This document shows positions 1-13,000 of a stretch of 64,000 nucleotides of DNA, in pieces. The notes under the pieces are model-generated. The model was not told the origin of the DNA. It did no database searches and saw nothing but the letters and a program-made list of their open reading frames with translations. Where the stretch lies: positions 46,986,039 through 47,050,038 of the forward strand of contig OX359266.1 in NCBI GenBank assembly GCA_947179155.2, given 5' to 3'. This stretch comes from Hedera helix. Its lineage: Eukaryota; Streptophyta; Magnoliopsida; Apiales; Araliaceae. Made by a program: the position numbers and the translations under genes. The stretch's first letter is position 1; every line of letters starts with the position of its first letter.

Positions 1-1547
1 TTTCCGGATCTGTATACAATTTAATCTGCAACCAGAAGCATTTCATTAATCACAGTGGAATCCCCAGTTAATACAGATTTAATAATAGCATATGAAGTTG
101 TAAGTCTAGTCATGCTACTAACTCAGCTTCTTCTTTATAAAGTACAAAATGTGCAATTTATTTACAAAATCACATCCACTTAATATATATATACATACAC
201 ACACACACACACACAAACGTATATAATATTATTAACGAGAAATGGTGAAGTTATCCATAAGAAAAAAGGAATAAAATAAATAAATAGAAATTATATACCA
301 CTAATAAAGTTTCTCAATATGTGAAGTACGGGTGTCAATCCAAGTCATGTCAAGTGAGTATGGTGTCTGGGTCAAAGGTATTCAAGACAGTAAGTCGACT
401 AAATTATGACACCTTAATTAACATGCCAAACTGCACAATTGAAACACGGGTGGCTATTTTTGTTCAACAAAAGATGGCCCTTATATTTCCCATTTGGAAA
501 GATTGAGTTACTTGAATAAAACAACACAGTCTATAACCTCTATGAAATATTAGAACATATGTCACATTAAGGTCCGGTTTAGTATATATGTCATGTAAAG
601 GTCACTACGTGTTACAAATGAACCTGCTAATGCTTGAAGCATAAAACAAGAAACTAGGACCTTTCGAAGCTCCTATTACTCTTTCATTATCTCATAGTCA
701 TACTTTGGTTATCTTATGTCATTCTGAACTTCAGACTCACATGATATAGATTCTTCATTGGAGCAACTGTTATACAGAATTAGTTTCAAATAGCGCCAAA
801 ACTGATAGGAAAAAACACGGTCTTAGTTAGTGCAATTTAATATTGTTGATTGTTCTGTGATATGCAAGTGCGATTGATAAGGTTAAAATACTGTGATGCA
901 ACAACTAAGTCCCACCAAAATATTAAGCAGGCTTAGTGGAAAGTATTGAGCAAAAGTATCAAACGGCATCAATGCAATTAGCAAACAAAATGCCAATTAC
1001 TTGCCCTCTTGGTCCAAAATGACCAACTACGTATCTTAGGATAAATATAAAGAAATTAAGGAGAAAAGCCGTTATCCAATAGGACTACCAACTAGCTCCT
1101 TCAGGAATTTGACTAAACAGCTACAAAAGATTCCAATCTTTAACACCACCTTGTTAGCAAATTATATAACAAGTATCCGATTGGTCTAAGTGACCAGAGA
1201 AAATAATTAAAGGGAAAAATTCATTGAAGGCATTGCCTTAAAAACCATCTATCGCAAAAGGAACCAGCTACCTAAACAGACGATTCTTGTATTTGTGGAA
1301 AAAATTAATAAGTGACCAATAATTACGTATGTGTGTGAGAAGGATTTATCTCAGTGCAAGATAAACATGGGGGGAATTAATAACTCAAACTCCTCGAAAG
1401 TATAAGTACACCTACTAATATTGTGAAGTGCAGTGCTCGAAGATTAGTAATACATAGCATCTGAATGGGAAGGACTACAACCAACTAGAAAAACATTAAC
1501 ACAGATGAAAGGCGCAGTATTTTGTAGAGATGGGGATCTATAATTAC
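1..1547 (-). other. Probable LPAT2 intron 2 (no exon found)
   Basis: This stretch follows the donor site at 1547-1546 on the minus strand. I looked for the NHRSDIDW-type acyltransferase motif on the minus strand and saw nothing. The sequence is AT-rich, with stops in all frames and no recognisable gene. It is most likely intron sequence; the remaining exons would lie left of the window. Confidence 0.5.
183..214. repeat. TA/AC microsatellite
   Basis: A short alternating TA tract passes into about nine AC dinucleotides. Ordinary simple repeat. Confidence 0.9.
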
Positions 1548-2054
1548 CTTAACCGCAGCCCACCAATCAATAAGCCATATGAGTTCTAGCCACAGTAATT
1601 CTGCAACCACTCTGTTAATCCTTCTGTAAGTATTCTTGTAAAAAGGCCGCACAAGGACGAAAAAGAATGCCTGAAAAAACAAGTTAAGAGAAAACGTGAA
1701 GAGACTGCGTTTGCAGAACTCAATTGAAGACCAAAAGACACATGCGACTGAATTTCAAGCAAACAAATCATTGCACATCACAAAAACCTAAAAAAATAAT
1801 CGATAATCAGGGTACGATACAAAAATTAAAAAGGAAACAGTAAAATTTACAGACACTTGATAAAAAAATCCCCAAATTCCCAGGCGAAGTAAAAAAAAAA
1901 TAGAGAGCTCATCGGCTAAAATGGGTATTAAATTTACTAAAACCAGAAAGCATTGACATCGAAGAAAAGTTACCTGAATGAGATTGACGACTAGACCTGA
2001 GATAAAGAAGAGAACGCCCAAGGGGAGTATAACAGCTGCCGCTGCAATCGCCAT
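1548..2054 (-). CDS. LPAT2: 1-acyl-sn-glycerol-3-phosphate acyltransferase, LPAT2-type, first two exons (partial)
   Basis: Two coding exons are visible on the minus strand: 2054-1974 (27 codons, starting at the ATG whose complement is at 2052-2054) and 1670-1548 (41 codons). Both join in phase 0 with a GTAACT donor and a pyrimidine-rich AG acceptor. The 68 residues match the N-terminus of plant ER lysophosphatidate acyltransferases: a hydrophobic alanine-rich first segment, then motifs such as KNTYRRINR and LLWLELIWLIDWW. The family transfers an acyl group from acyl-CoA to lysophosphatidic acid to make phosphatidic acid. The catalytic NHX4D motif is expected in the following exon, which I could not find between 1 and 1547, so the gene probably continues beyond the left edge through a long intron. 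A truncated copy cannot be excluded. Confidence 0.85.
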
Positions 2055-2159
2055 GGCCGAGAGCAGGAGAGAGAAGGGTACGCGAAATTTAGAGGGAGAA
2101 AGATGGACTGAAATTGAAAATTTGAGAAAATGAATCAAATCAAATACTAATATAATAGT

Positions 2160-3985
2160 AGTATAGTACTCCTTTTTGTTATGTACGAGTATTACTGTAG
2201 ATTCATTTATTTATCTGAAGGATTTTGTCTTTAGACATACATTAAATGCGAAAAATAATATATAATATTATTTATTTATATAGACGTATTGAATTTAATA
2301 TATAAAAAAATAATATATTAATAGACCTTAAATATTGAATATAGTATAATTATATAAAAAAATAATTTTTAACAAATTTTATCTTTTATTTTTTACACTT
2401 AATATATATTTTAGGTTACATGTTAAGCAGACCCTCGCAGGAATAAGGACCGGTGCTGTATACAATAAGTTTGCAATCAAACACTGGCATGTGTGTATCC
2501 TGTATCGTATCCATGACGGGAGGTCCCGTTTTTCAAGGTTTACAGGTTACCCGTTTTGGAATATGGGTTTTTCGTTGGGAAAATAAATGACCCCAATAAT
2601 CACACTTCGGTTCAGGCATAAAACTTGTCGGTTACCTATTGGTTCGATCATCAACCAATCTCGTGTTTTGGTAATTAATCCTACTTTCATTGTAAAAAAA
2701 TGTAATTTATTTGTAATAATAATTTATATATATTTTTTGTAATATATAGAAGAAGTTATTTAAGGCAAAAATAACGATTGGTCATTTTTCACAATTAAAT
2801 ACATTATTCCCGTATTATGTGTAAAATAATATTTTTATAATTTTTTAAAATATTATTATATATCTCAGACAAGTGTATAAAATAATTATCACCTCATGTG
2901 TCCTTTCAAAAATTAATTAAATGGCTACATAATAAATGGTGAGTCAAGACGGGCTATCGGTGATCTAGTTTTCGAGATTGTAAGGATTTTTATGTGTTGT
3001 TTTTAGTTTCTCGCGTTATACTCTAATATTGCGTTTGAATTAAATGAGTAAAATAAAAAATATAATAATAATTTTAAAATATTTTAAATATATTATTAAT
3101 GAGAGTGAGTAGTCTAATATAATGATAAAATTATCATACATATCTATTGTATTAGAATGAATTTTATTTTACCACTTCTTATATGAAATAAAAATCAAAG
3201 TGATAGAATGTTCATTCTATCCACTAAAATAATTTATCTTCTAAAATAATAATTTAATATATTATTTTTATTATATTCTCTGTTTTATTTTATTTTCACA
3301 ATCCAAACTTAGCATAAACTGATTGGACACGAGAAGTGGAAATCAAAATTATGGAGCTACTATTAAATAGACTACAGAATTAGGTGACGACAAACATTAG
3401 TTAACGTTGGATCACCTACACCACACTGGCTCTCATTCTCGGTTCTGATTGGTAAAACGTCTATCTGCCTAATGTCCTTTTATGAGGACTTCTTTGGGTT
3501 GCCTGCCCGCCGGATTTTATTTTCCGTCCATTTAGGCATTTTGAACACAACCTTTTCATTTTTTTTGGGTTAACAAGGGTGGGACTCATCGCTCGGGGTG
3601 GATTTTTGTTTTTTTGGGTATTATAAGTATTGATTTGTTCTAAACTGATCGATTCAATATAAAAAACAATCGATTCAATACTGGTTCAGAGTTTTGAAGA
3701 TTCGATAAATACCGTATCGTACTGATTTTCTATTATTAATATTTTTAATTATTATTATTAATAAATAATTAATAATAAAATACTAATAATAGTAATAAAA
3801 TATTAATTATTATTATTATTTTTTGTATTAACCGGACCGATACCAAACCGATTCAAATGATACTGATATCAGTACAAAATTTTGAGTCGCTTCGATACCG
3901 ATCTAATTAAAATCAGGTTGAACACCCTAACTCATAGCACCTTAAAGGAGGGAATAATTATAAATCTATCCACTATGATGGTATG
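2160..3985. other. AT-rich intergenic spacer
   Basis: Upstream side of LPAT2. I see no open frame with coding character, no RNA gene and no clear promoter element. Near 3590-3930 there are imperfect repeats of a 'cgattcaata/ccgattcaa' type that suggest a worn MITE, but I could not define its ends. Confidence 0.5.
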
Positions 3986-4088
3986 GTCTTAATTAGACAT
4001 GTACAGTAGGTCGGACTGGTCCGGCCTAGCTTGGACCTAGTAGGTTTTGATCGTTGACTAGGCCAGACTTTGACTTTTGGGCATGTAG

Positions 4089-4655
4089 TAGGGGTGAGCA
4101 AGAAATCGAATTGCCTTCGAAATCGCACCAAAAATCGCACAAACCGCACCAACGGTTTCGGTGTATGTGGCGGTTTTAGGTGGTTGAAAAATCGCAAATG
4201 CAGTTTGGGTTTGGTTTCTGAGCAAAACCGCATCTAAGAAACCGCACCGCACCATGCACTATTAAATGAAGCATATCAAGAATTACAAATATTTAGAATT
4301 ATCCCAAATTATAATTATCTCTATTTAGAATTTTCATATATAAGGATAAATCATTATTCATGTTTTTAGGTTTTATTTTGCTTTTGTTTAGACAAAACAT
4401 TATAAGTAAAATTGTGTATTATTAAAGTAGTATTTAATATTGTGTGATGCTAAATTGTTAATTTAAATTGCATAAAATTTAATTATTTCAATTGGTTTTG
4501 GAACCGAAACCGCACCAAACGAAACTGCACCAAACGATTCAAAACCGCACCGCACCAATCACAAGCGGTTTCATGTGCGGTTTTGAATTTGTCAAACCGA
4601 ACCTAAGCGGTTTCATGTGCGGTTTGGGCTTCAAACCGCACCATGCTCACCCCTA
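4089..4655. mobile_element. hAT-like MITE
   Basis: Perfect 12-bp terminal inverted repeats TAGGGGTGAGCA are present at 4089-4100 and, inverted, at 4644-4655. The flanking 8-mers GCATGTAG (4081-4088) and GCCTGTAG (4656-4663) match at 7 of 8 positions, as expected for the 8-bp target duplication of hAT elements. The interior is AT-rich, with repeated AAACCGCACC words near both ends and no transposase, so the element is non-autonomous. Confidence 0.8.
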
Positions 4656-5024
4656 GCCTGTAGGCCGGGCTTCTCGATCAAAATATAGCCTTTTGAAGCA
4701 TGTAAGTCAGGTCGGGCCAGACCTGTAGGCCAGGCGGGGTCAGGCTTTGGGTCAGGGTCAGGCTTTGGGTCAGGTCAGGCCAGTCTTTAGGCCGGGGTCA
4801 GGCCGGGCAAGGTCAGGTCAAGTCTAAAAATGTAATCAACTAATTTTTTACGCGAAATATAAATATTAAATAAACTAACTACTATATTAATTAAATGTAT
4901 TGACAAAAAATTAAAAATGAGTAATTAATGAACATAAAAGTCAACCGAATTTGTCAACCAATTGTGATTAGTACAATGAACATAAAAGTCAAACAAAGTT
5001 TTTCAAAGTTTATTATCTCCCTAC

Positions 5025-8000
5025 TGTGACGCCCCCAAATCTGAGCACACACAGCTCAAACTTGAGTCGTCAAAAGACTACAACAAAATTATTACAACAA
5101 AGCACAACGTACAACAATACAGTGTATAATAATACACAACTAAGTCTTCACTATTATTGCCACATTATTTTACAACACGTGAAGACTATGATAGCTATTC
5201 CTCGGACTCTCACTCCATCCCCCGGCTAGACCCCGTTACGTTTTCATCTCCTGTTGAAAAACAATGGAACAAAAGAAAGGGTGAGCTCAAATAGCCCAGT
5301 AAAGAATATCATGACTAAAATAATGACGAATAAATTATCATTAGTCTTCAACAGTTGAGCTCTTGATAGAATACAATAGACTACAAGGTTTATATCAAAA
5401 ACTGCAGTTAAATTCTTGAACAATGTTCAGATCAATAATAGCAGCGGAATGAGCAATCTATTAGAAGAATAATGCAGACTATAAAGTCCACTCGCTTCTC
5501 TTTTTAGTAAAAATATCATCAACTTTTATCATCTGAAATACAATTAGTCAAGATAATACAACTTCACAGTTCCTGGTCATAATCATGCAGATCAACAGCT
5601 CATCTTTGCACTACGGGCCAAAGACATTCAATATAACACCAACGGTCATGATTATACCAGATTCAGTCTTTTGTCATAATCATACCAACCAACAGTTCAT
5701 CTTTGCACTACGGGCCAAAGAGAATATTCACCACGTGCCATAAAAGACACCGAACAGATGTATCGACTTTAACCTAATATATCGCCTTTAACCTATCATC
5801 TGTTCAACAATTATATCACATCTGTGCCCCCGGCCACAGATATTCACAACAGTTTGATTCTTGATGATTAATACAAATAACAGTGATACAAACGATGAAC
5901 AGAAGAACAGGATAAACAATAAGTATCAGAAGTTTACTTTGTGCAGATTCAAATAATGTCCAAATTGTCAACATGATGTGGAGTGAAATTTAAAAATGAT
6001 ATTCAAGATCCACAGTTCAGAATAACGGTTACAGTTCAATAGAAAGATTCAGAAAATAGGAAGGTTCAGTTGAAACAATGAAGTTCAACTATTATGGAAC
6101 ATATAATATTTTCAGGAATTATAGAAGCAATAGTTCCATAATAAGTTTCGATTTAAGAGTATGAAAGAAAATAATATTCATTATCGTAGCAGGTTTGATT
6201 AACAAAAGGTGAAGGAAATTAATATCGCTTACCATAGTAAGTTTGAATAATGGAAGATGAAAAAGATGGTATCCCTTATGAGTATAAAGGAAAATGATAT
6301 CACTTACGAATATGGAATAAAAGTGTCATGTGATAATTCGTGTAGACAAATTATTTCCACACGAGACAAACAAAAAAAGGTTATTCACCAACATGCGGTA
6401 ATCTGCGCCGTAAGGTTATTCCCATCAATTTGAATACGAAGAGTTATTCACCAAACAGACGGTAATCCGCACCGTATGGTTATTCTCATCAATTTGAATA
6501 CGAAGAGTTATTCACCAAACAGGCGGTAATCCGCACCGTAAGCTTATTCTCAAAGATTAATAAGGAATGAATACAAAAGGTTATTCACCAACAGGCGGTA
6601 ATCCGCGCCGTAAGGTTATTCCCACAAATTAATACATGAAAATAAATGGCACATCTTATGAGTAAGAAAGAAACGATATTATTTTCGAGAATCAAAGAAT
6701 GATAATCCCTTCCAGTAAGAAAGAAAATAATATCCATTTATGGTGATGAAAAGAATGATACCCCTTACCTTAACACGTGACTGAATATTGATTTAGATGA
6801 GGTTGATCAACCTATATATTTATAATAAAATTAGTAATTACCACATATAAATTTCAAAGTGTATGATAACTTGTATAATATGAGCTATCAAAATTATATA
6901 TAATTAACATAATTTTTGTAGTATAATATAACTACTTTAAAATAGTTTTTAAAATAATATTCCAAAATAAATCTTCCAAAGAAAGCTTTTAAAAATGAAT
7001 CTTATCAAAGAAGAGTCTTCTAAAGGAAGATTTGTGAATATCGTGAAAAATAGAAATTTATGAAATTACTGTTCTTTAATAAAAGACTTACTTGAAAAAT
7101 TCCTGCACTCCTTTTGGCTTTCAAACTCTCAAAATAACCTTATTATTCTCAGAGAAAACTTATAAAATTCTTATAGAAAAATTTTATGTTTTAGGTGTGA
7201 TTTTTCTATTAAGCTGAACAAGCTATTTATAAGAGAAAATAAGTTACTATGCGTGGTAGGTGAACAAAAAAAAAAATCAGCAGAGGCTGCTGCGCAGCCT
7301 CCACCAACTCTTCAGCAAATTCTCATTTTTCACATTTCATGTGGGCCCCACAGTGGGTCCCACATGTTTCTTACTATTCACGTCACTATTTCAAATAGTA
7401 AAATTAATTATTTTATTTTTTATTTATTTATTCTTCCTGTGAGTCCAACATATAAAATAATGTTACCACAATAATGTAAGAAACACGTTACATATTTTTA
7501 TTAATTTAATAATATAAATTATAGTGTATTTGCTACTGTGACAATTATTAGATTCAATAATTTTAAACTACAGTGCACCAACAATTATTGACTCAATGAT
7601 ATGAAATACAGTGTAATGACAATTATTGAATCAATAATGCAAAATACTGTGTAGCAACAATAATTGAATTGATAATATAAAATATTATGCAGTGACAATT
7701 ATCGATGAAATGATGCGTAACAGTTACGGTGTCAATAATATGAGACACTGTGCAATACCGTGTGCTACTGTAGAGTACCGCATGCTATGAAAAAATACCA
7801 TAAATTACTGTATGCTACTATTCTTTTATCACCGGTATTTTAACAGTTAGCACCGTTGACTATTTTTATTAAAAATGTTACTTCTGTCGTTTTCTATATC
7901 CGACAAATATTCCGTTGTGGGGTCCACCAATAATTTGTTATTTCGGCGCCGTCATACGACACGAATATTCCCCGACAAAGCGAATATTGTCCGACAAAAT

Positions 8001-8118
8001 AAAATTTGCACATAACATCATTAACTTTTAACTTTATCGATTTAACCACTTACTGTTTCAGAAAAATATATATGAAGAAAAATTAAATTTTATATTTCAT
8101 AAAATTCGGGGTCTTACA
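5025..8118 (-). mobile_element. Solo LTR of the gypsy family, minus strand (older copy)
   Basis: Read on the minus strand it starts TGTAAGACCCCGAATTTT and ends GGGGGCGTCACA, the same termini as the LTRs of the intact element at 30885-41303. The 5-bp duplication CCTAC flanks it at 5020-5024 and 8119-8123. At about 3.09 kb it is longer than the intact LTRs and clearly diverged from them. It keeps the LTR TATA box (complement at 7224-7231) and four copies of the GCGG-hairpin repeat between about 6376 and 6625. No internal region or second LTR is present, so it is the product of LTR-LTR recombination. Confidence 0.9.
6376..6625 (-). repeat. Four-copy tandem hairpin repeat inside the solo LTR
   Basis: Four units carry GCGGTAATCCGC or a close variant, each followed by a CCGTA(A/T)G(G/C)TTATTC segment and preceded by TTATTCACCAA. 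It is the complement of the three-copy repeat in the intact LTRs. Three of the four hairpin cores are exact; the first reads TGCGGTAATCTGCGCC. Confidence 0.8.
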
Positions 8119-8460
8119 CCTACAATGAACCATTTCTTCCCTTCATCCGTCTTGTTGCTGCTTATATATATCAAGTTATAGTCTATAATTAAAACGAATT
8201 AGCTAGGTTGGGTCGGTCTTCACGTAGGTTGGGCTGGGCTTTTGCATAGGTCGGGTTAGGCCGGGTTTTTACGTCAAAATAGCAGTATGTTTAAAGACTA
8301 TAGGCCGGACCGGCTCGATTCGGGTTTTGACCAAGTCGGGCTCAGGCCAGACTAGGACAGCCTGTGGGCCGTAGGCTTTTTGTGTATCTCTAGTCTTAAT
8401 TATGGAAAGTTAAACAAATGACATGAGTTGCAATTACCAAGTTGAATGTGATTTATAATA

Positions 8461-8731
8461 TATTCCTTCAATCCTAAGTTAAATATTTTGTTTTAAGATA
8501 AATTGATTATTTTTATAATTAATAATTAAACATATATAAAATATTTTTAAAATTATATGAATTGGAATTAGTAGTAAATTGATTATTTTTAAAATTAATA
8601 ATTAAGGGTATATAAAAAAAATTAGGGTTAGTATACTTTTGTTACAATCTCTTATCTATATTTTAGTAAAAAATAATTTTAAAAATAATTAATTTGATTT
8701 TAAATATTTAATTTGAGTCGGAAAAAGTATA
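8461..8731. mobile_element. Candidate Stowaway-like MITE
   Basis: The left end TATTCCTTCAATCC, with TTAAATATTT following, resembles the complement of the right end, TATACTTTTTCCGACTC, with TTAAATATTT following. The interior is AT-rich and holds an internal duplication around ATTGATTATTTTTA. The inverted repeats are imperfect and the target duplication is not distinctive in this AT-rich context. Confidence 0.5.
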
Positions 8732-9702
8732 CTTTAATATGATAATTGATTGAGTGTGTAACTGAGGGTGATTACTCATCAAGTAGGATGATCGGATAAC
8801 CAATTAAGTAGTATTTTTTAGATTATGCATCTAAATCTTGGAGTTTTTCAATACAAGTTGATGGTTGATTGTTATATTAATTTATTCTTAAAAGACGTGG
8901 CCAGCGTAATCAGAGCATTTCAGTATAATACATTTCCTTCACACTTTATATTTTTTGAAATGACGTGATTGAGAGTGAGAAGTAATCGCGACATCAAGAT
9001 GTAAACCATACTTATTATAGGAGTTGTATGAAATAGTCATGAAATAACTTGAAGTGACCGATTGTTTTCACTTAATTTGATATTTTAAGAAATATATCAA
9101 GATTGATATAATAATTCTTTATAAATTTATAATAAGTTTTGTGGACTTTAATGTGAGGTAATGATAAAATTAAAGCTATTCAAATAAGTTTTTATTTTTT
9201 TATTTTTATCAAAGAATATACTTGAATAAAATATATTGAAACTGTAAATTATTATAAACGATGAAAAAATTATAATGCAAAAAAATTAAAATAATAATTT
9301 TCTCAAATATAATAATAGATAATCATAAAAAGAGTTAATCGTAACAATAGTTAGTGAACGTTAGATATATTTTTGAAAAACAGTTATAATTCAAAAATAA
9401 TAACAAAATATATAGATCTGAACAGTTTTTCAATACGAAAGAACCAGTTGTCATGATAATATCACGCCTAAATTTGAACAATTTATTTTTAACTATTCAT
9501 GCATTGAAAAAATCTCACAATAATAAAAAAAAAACTCTCCCCAAATCTAAAATAGATTAGGATTTTTGTTTAAAGAAAATAGAGAGAGAGAAAAAGAAGT
9601 TAATATTAAAGGGACAAATTTTAAGACATAAAAATTAAAATAAATAAATAAATAAATGACAAGTAAAGTTGGACACAGTAGTATTGTTAACCGGGTTAGC
9701 TA
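8732..9702. other. AT-rich intergenic spacer, nothing recognised
   Basis: No gene, RNA gene or element boundary could be supported here. Confidence 0.6.
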
Positions 9703-9710
9703 ACTTAGGT

Positions 9711-10487
9711 TGTGTTTGATAAAATTAATTTTTAAGATCTAAACAGTTTAGACATCTGAATAATATAGAGCATCTGAATAGAATTGTATCTGAATGAAAA
9801 AATATTGTTTGATAATTATTTTTTTCAAAATGTCTGAATAAAAGTATTTTACTATTTTATCCTTATGTACAAAAGTATTAAAAAAAAAAACAAAAAAAAC
9901 AAAAACAAATAAGCAGTGGCTGGCAATCTTCTTCTTCTCCTTCATCTCCCCGCCCCACCCCTCCGCCCGCCGCCGCCCCCACCCTCGCGACCCACCTCCT
10001 CCCTCCGCCGCCGTCCCCACCCCCGTCGTCCCCCTCCTCCTCCCCCATCCCCGCCCCCTCCTCCTTCCTCGTCGTCCCCCATCCCCGCCCTCCTCTTCCC
10101 CCCACCGCTCCTCCCCCACCCTTCCCCCTCCCTCGCTCCTGCTCCCCAGCGCCCCCCTTCCCCCTCCCCAGATCTGGTGTGCATGGTGATAGTGTGGTGC
10201 CTGGTGATGCGGTGGCGTGGTGGTGGTGGTCTGGTGAAGGCGTGGTGGTGATGTGTGTGGTGATATGATTGGGGGATAGAATAGGAAAATAATAATATTA
10301 AGGAGGTTATTTTTGTTTAAAAAATAACAATATTCATTCAGACTTGCCTCTTAATTATCTACACTTGATTTTGTATCTTAACTGGTTAAAGGCATTAAGA
10401 GATAACAAAAAAATAAACAAACAACCATCTGTCTCTTACTGAATAAGAGGCAGTCTATTAAGAGTTATTAAAAGGTAAACAAACACA
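9711..10487. mobile_element. Candidate non-autonomous hAT-type element carrying a C/T-rich insert
   Basis: TGTGTTTGAT at 9711-9720 is mirrored by the complement of AACAAACACA at 10478-10487. Sub-terminal AT-rich words of the kind AAGAGTTATTA and CTTAACTGG recall the MITE at 56774-56977. The word CTTAG lies on both outer sides (9704-9708 and 10489-10493), too short to prove a target duplication. The middle third is strikingly GC-rich. Confidence 0.4.
9930..10255. repeat. GC-rich, strand-asymmetric C/T tract followed by GTGGTG repeats
   Basis: From about 9930 to 10170 the plus strand is almost entirely C and T (CCTCC, CCGCC, CCCCC words) with few purines. From about 10185 to 10255 it switches to TGGTG/GTGGTGG repeats. 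A proline- and serine-rich reading frame exists on the plus strand, but low composition explains it fully. The minus strand gives an equally long glycine-rich frame, so I do not call a gene. Confidence 0.7.
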
Positions 10488-10497
10488 CTCTTAGTTT

Positions 10498-13000
10498 AAT
10501 ACGAACTAGCGCAATCTATTAGAAAATAATTTAAATGGACTGAATTATCGTTGCCAGCGAGCTGTTCTCCTTTTTCCTTTTATTATCGTTCACGTATTGC
10601 TAAAAAAAATCCAGTTTTATTATCAATATTTGTTTTCTGCGTTTTTGTTTTTTATAAAAATTTCATTAGGAATAGTAATGTGGATTTCATGATTCCAATT
10701 GCTGGCCTACTTCAAGGTTTATATGCTATTTTCTTAGTTCTAAGATTATATATATATATAATTCATTCTAAAATTGAAAATACATTTTTTTTTATTTTTT
10801 CATTATCTTTTTTAATATCACACTAGCACAAATAATTTCTAGCTAAGGTTGTATTTAAAAATATAAAATTATTCATAAAAATTATAATTTTATAAATATA
10901 TTTTTAATTTTAAAATAGATATACTATAACTTTTGAGTTCGGGGTTCGGTCTTTTGTTAAGTGAAATTGTCTATAAAATAATTCAGCCTCGTATTTGGTG
11001 GGCTAGTACCAGTCCAACTTGAACAGTTAGCCTACTTGTTATTGGTCGATGCCTAATTCATCTTGATATTCTAAAGTCTTAACCCCAATTCGTATCATAT
11101 GATATTTTAAACAAAACCATGAGAAAAGCAAAGCAATGCGGATAACCAAGTTTGTAATTCTTTTATAATCCCCTGTTTTGAGCTTAGCTCCATTTGTTAA
11201 ATTTTCCAAAATCTATAACCAAAGGAAAAAAATAAGTTTCCAAATTCTACGAATGAGTACTTATGTGAATCGACTCACAATTAAAAGGTTCTGATCAATA
11301 TATTTTCAAGAAGATTTTCACTTTAGTAACTTTTAATTCCTTTTGCTCCTTTATATATTTGTTTGTAGATTTTAGAAAATAATTAATTATTTAGTTATTC
11401 ATATTATCTTTTTCTCTATAAGTCTTTTTAACTAGTTTACTCTAACAAAATAACATTATTTCTTTTCTCTTATATTTTAGAATGGTAATATTAATATCTA
11501 ATACTCAATTGACTCGGTCAATTAGATAAAATATATATATATATATATATATTTTTTTAATTTAGGTGATTCACTAAAAAAAAAGGAATAATGAGAATTA
11601 TTTATCATGAAATTATCCAGTAAAAAGAAAGGGAAAGCAAGGAAGGAATTTGCTTGGTCTTAGGTGGTGGAAATTGTGTTCACCATTTTGAGGTGATAAG
11701 ATATATACTCTACAATTATTACTCCATTGATTATGAAACATTAATCATGTAATTTCGTGTCAATATGACTGATGGATTGCATGGCATGTGGTGTGGAAAC
11801 TTATCAGAGATCAGATCTGTCAGTGTTAGAGAAATAGACATCAACCTATTTCAATTGGTCCGATGCTCAACTAGACAGTTTACTTTATTAAATAAATGTT
11901 GATTTCCGAATATTATGCATTTATTATACACACGAAAAAAATACCATGTTCACATTTGGTCTTCCATATCATTTGCTGACAATGTCGTAGGCGGATTTGT
12001 ATATTCCACATAATTCGGACCTTCTTCTTATTTAACAATTTACTCCATATTTTAATTTAATTATAGTGTCATATTTCATTTTCCTCCAAGATCACATGCA
12101 AGTAGATTGAAGAATATAAAACTTGTCTTAATAAATCATATTTAAAAAATAATTTAAAATCATGTTATATATAATGAGTCGACTATACGTATAAGATTTG
12201 GTGTTTGTTAATCCCTCTCTCTCTCTCTGTATATATAATAATAATAATAATATAATTCATTTATAAGTCATTTTGTTGATTGGTCGTGAGAATATGTTAG
12301 TAACTCATTCAATTAATGTCTCGAGTGGTATTGTTAAAATTATTTTTATTTACAAAAATATTAGTTTCTTTAATAAAACTACTAATTTTAATCAACTTCC
12401 ATGTAAAGCAATCTTTTCTTTTACTCCGTATTTGTTTGTTTTTTAGAAAAATGTAGAGCAATCTTTAACCCAGGCAAAAAGACAAATTTCGTTTCATCTT
12501 TTGGAATCAATTTTAGCAATACAATAATTGCCTTGACCAAGAGGCTGCACTCAACAGCCCGATTCATGGGAAAAATTATACAGTTCTTGTTAAGTGGTAC
12601 TTCAGGTTTATCATATATTGTCGGTATGTATATTTGATTCAGATATAAAAAAACAATGAACTTAAGTATAAAAATATTATTGTATATATTAAAATAATAA
12701 TATATCTCAAAAATACTGAATAACCGACGGTGACCGAGTTTCTCAAGTGTTATTGGTTTATATGAAACATAAAACGCCGTTTTTTCTCATTTTTCAAAAA
12801 AAAAAAAAAAAAACACATAAAACGAGGGCAATTTTCGTCATTTTAACAGCTGTACTTCAGAGTTCCACCTTTCAGTTTGTACTCTTGCCGTGACAGGCTT
12901 TCTTCTTCCCCATTTTCTCTCTCTTCGCCACTGCCTACATACAACTTAGTCCTATATTTTAATCCTATCCGGGTTCTGTTTGGAATTGACTAATTTTTCT
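10498..13000. other. AT-rich intergenic spacer upstream of ExAD
   Basis: No gene recognised. It contains an (AT)n tract at 11529-11551, a CT tract near 12213 and an A-run near 12797. The C/T-rich block around 12900-12940 is typical of a plant 5' untranslated region, so the ExAD transcript may start near there. Confidence 0.5.

Larger units (their letters stand above)
3995..8392. mobile_element. Older DNA-transposon-like element, interrupted by two later insertions
   Basis: The repeat GTCTTAATTA stands at 3986-3995 and again at 8393-8402. Between them lies sequence unusually rich in GGCC/GTCAGG/GGTCGG words, seen at 3995-5020 and again at 8190-8392. The inner ends, AGACATGTAC at the left and the complement of GTGTATCTCTA at the right, are loosely similar. 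A 9-10 bp duplication fits a Mutator-like element, but no transposase is left. Removing the MITE (4089-4655) and the solo LTR (5025-8118) leaves a host element of roughly 0.7 kb. Confidence 0.55.

Noticed and set aside
6376..6625. CRISPR-like spaced repeats
   Set aside because: The units are part of an LTR in a plant nuclear genome and are repeated in other LTRs with the same spacing. They are not a CRISPR array.
9916..10251. Proline-rich frame on the plus strand with glycine-rich frames on the minus strand
   Set aside because: The low-complexity C/T composition opens frames on both strands. There is no signal peptide or recognisable domain.
10551..10826. Plus-strand frame of 91 codons rich in Phe and Ile
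   Set aside because: Its composition is that of AT-rich spacer DNA. No homology is recognised.
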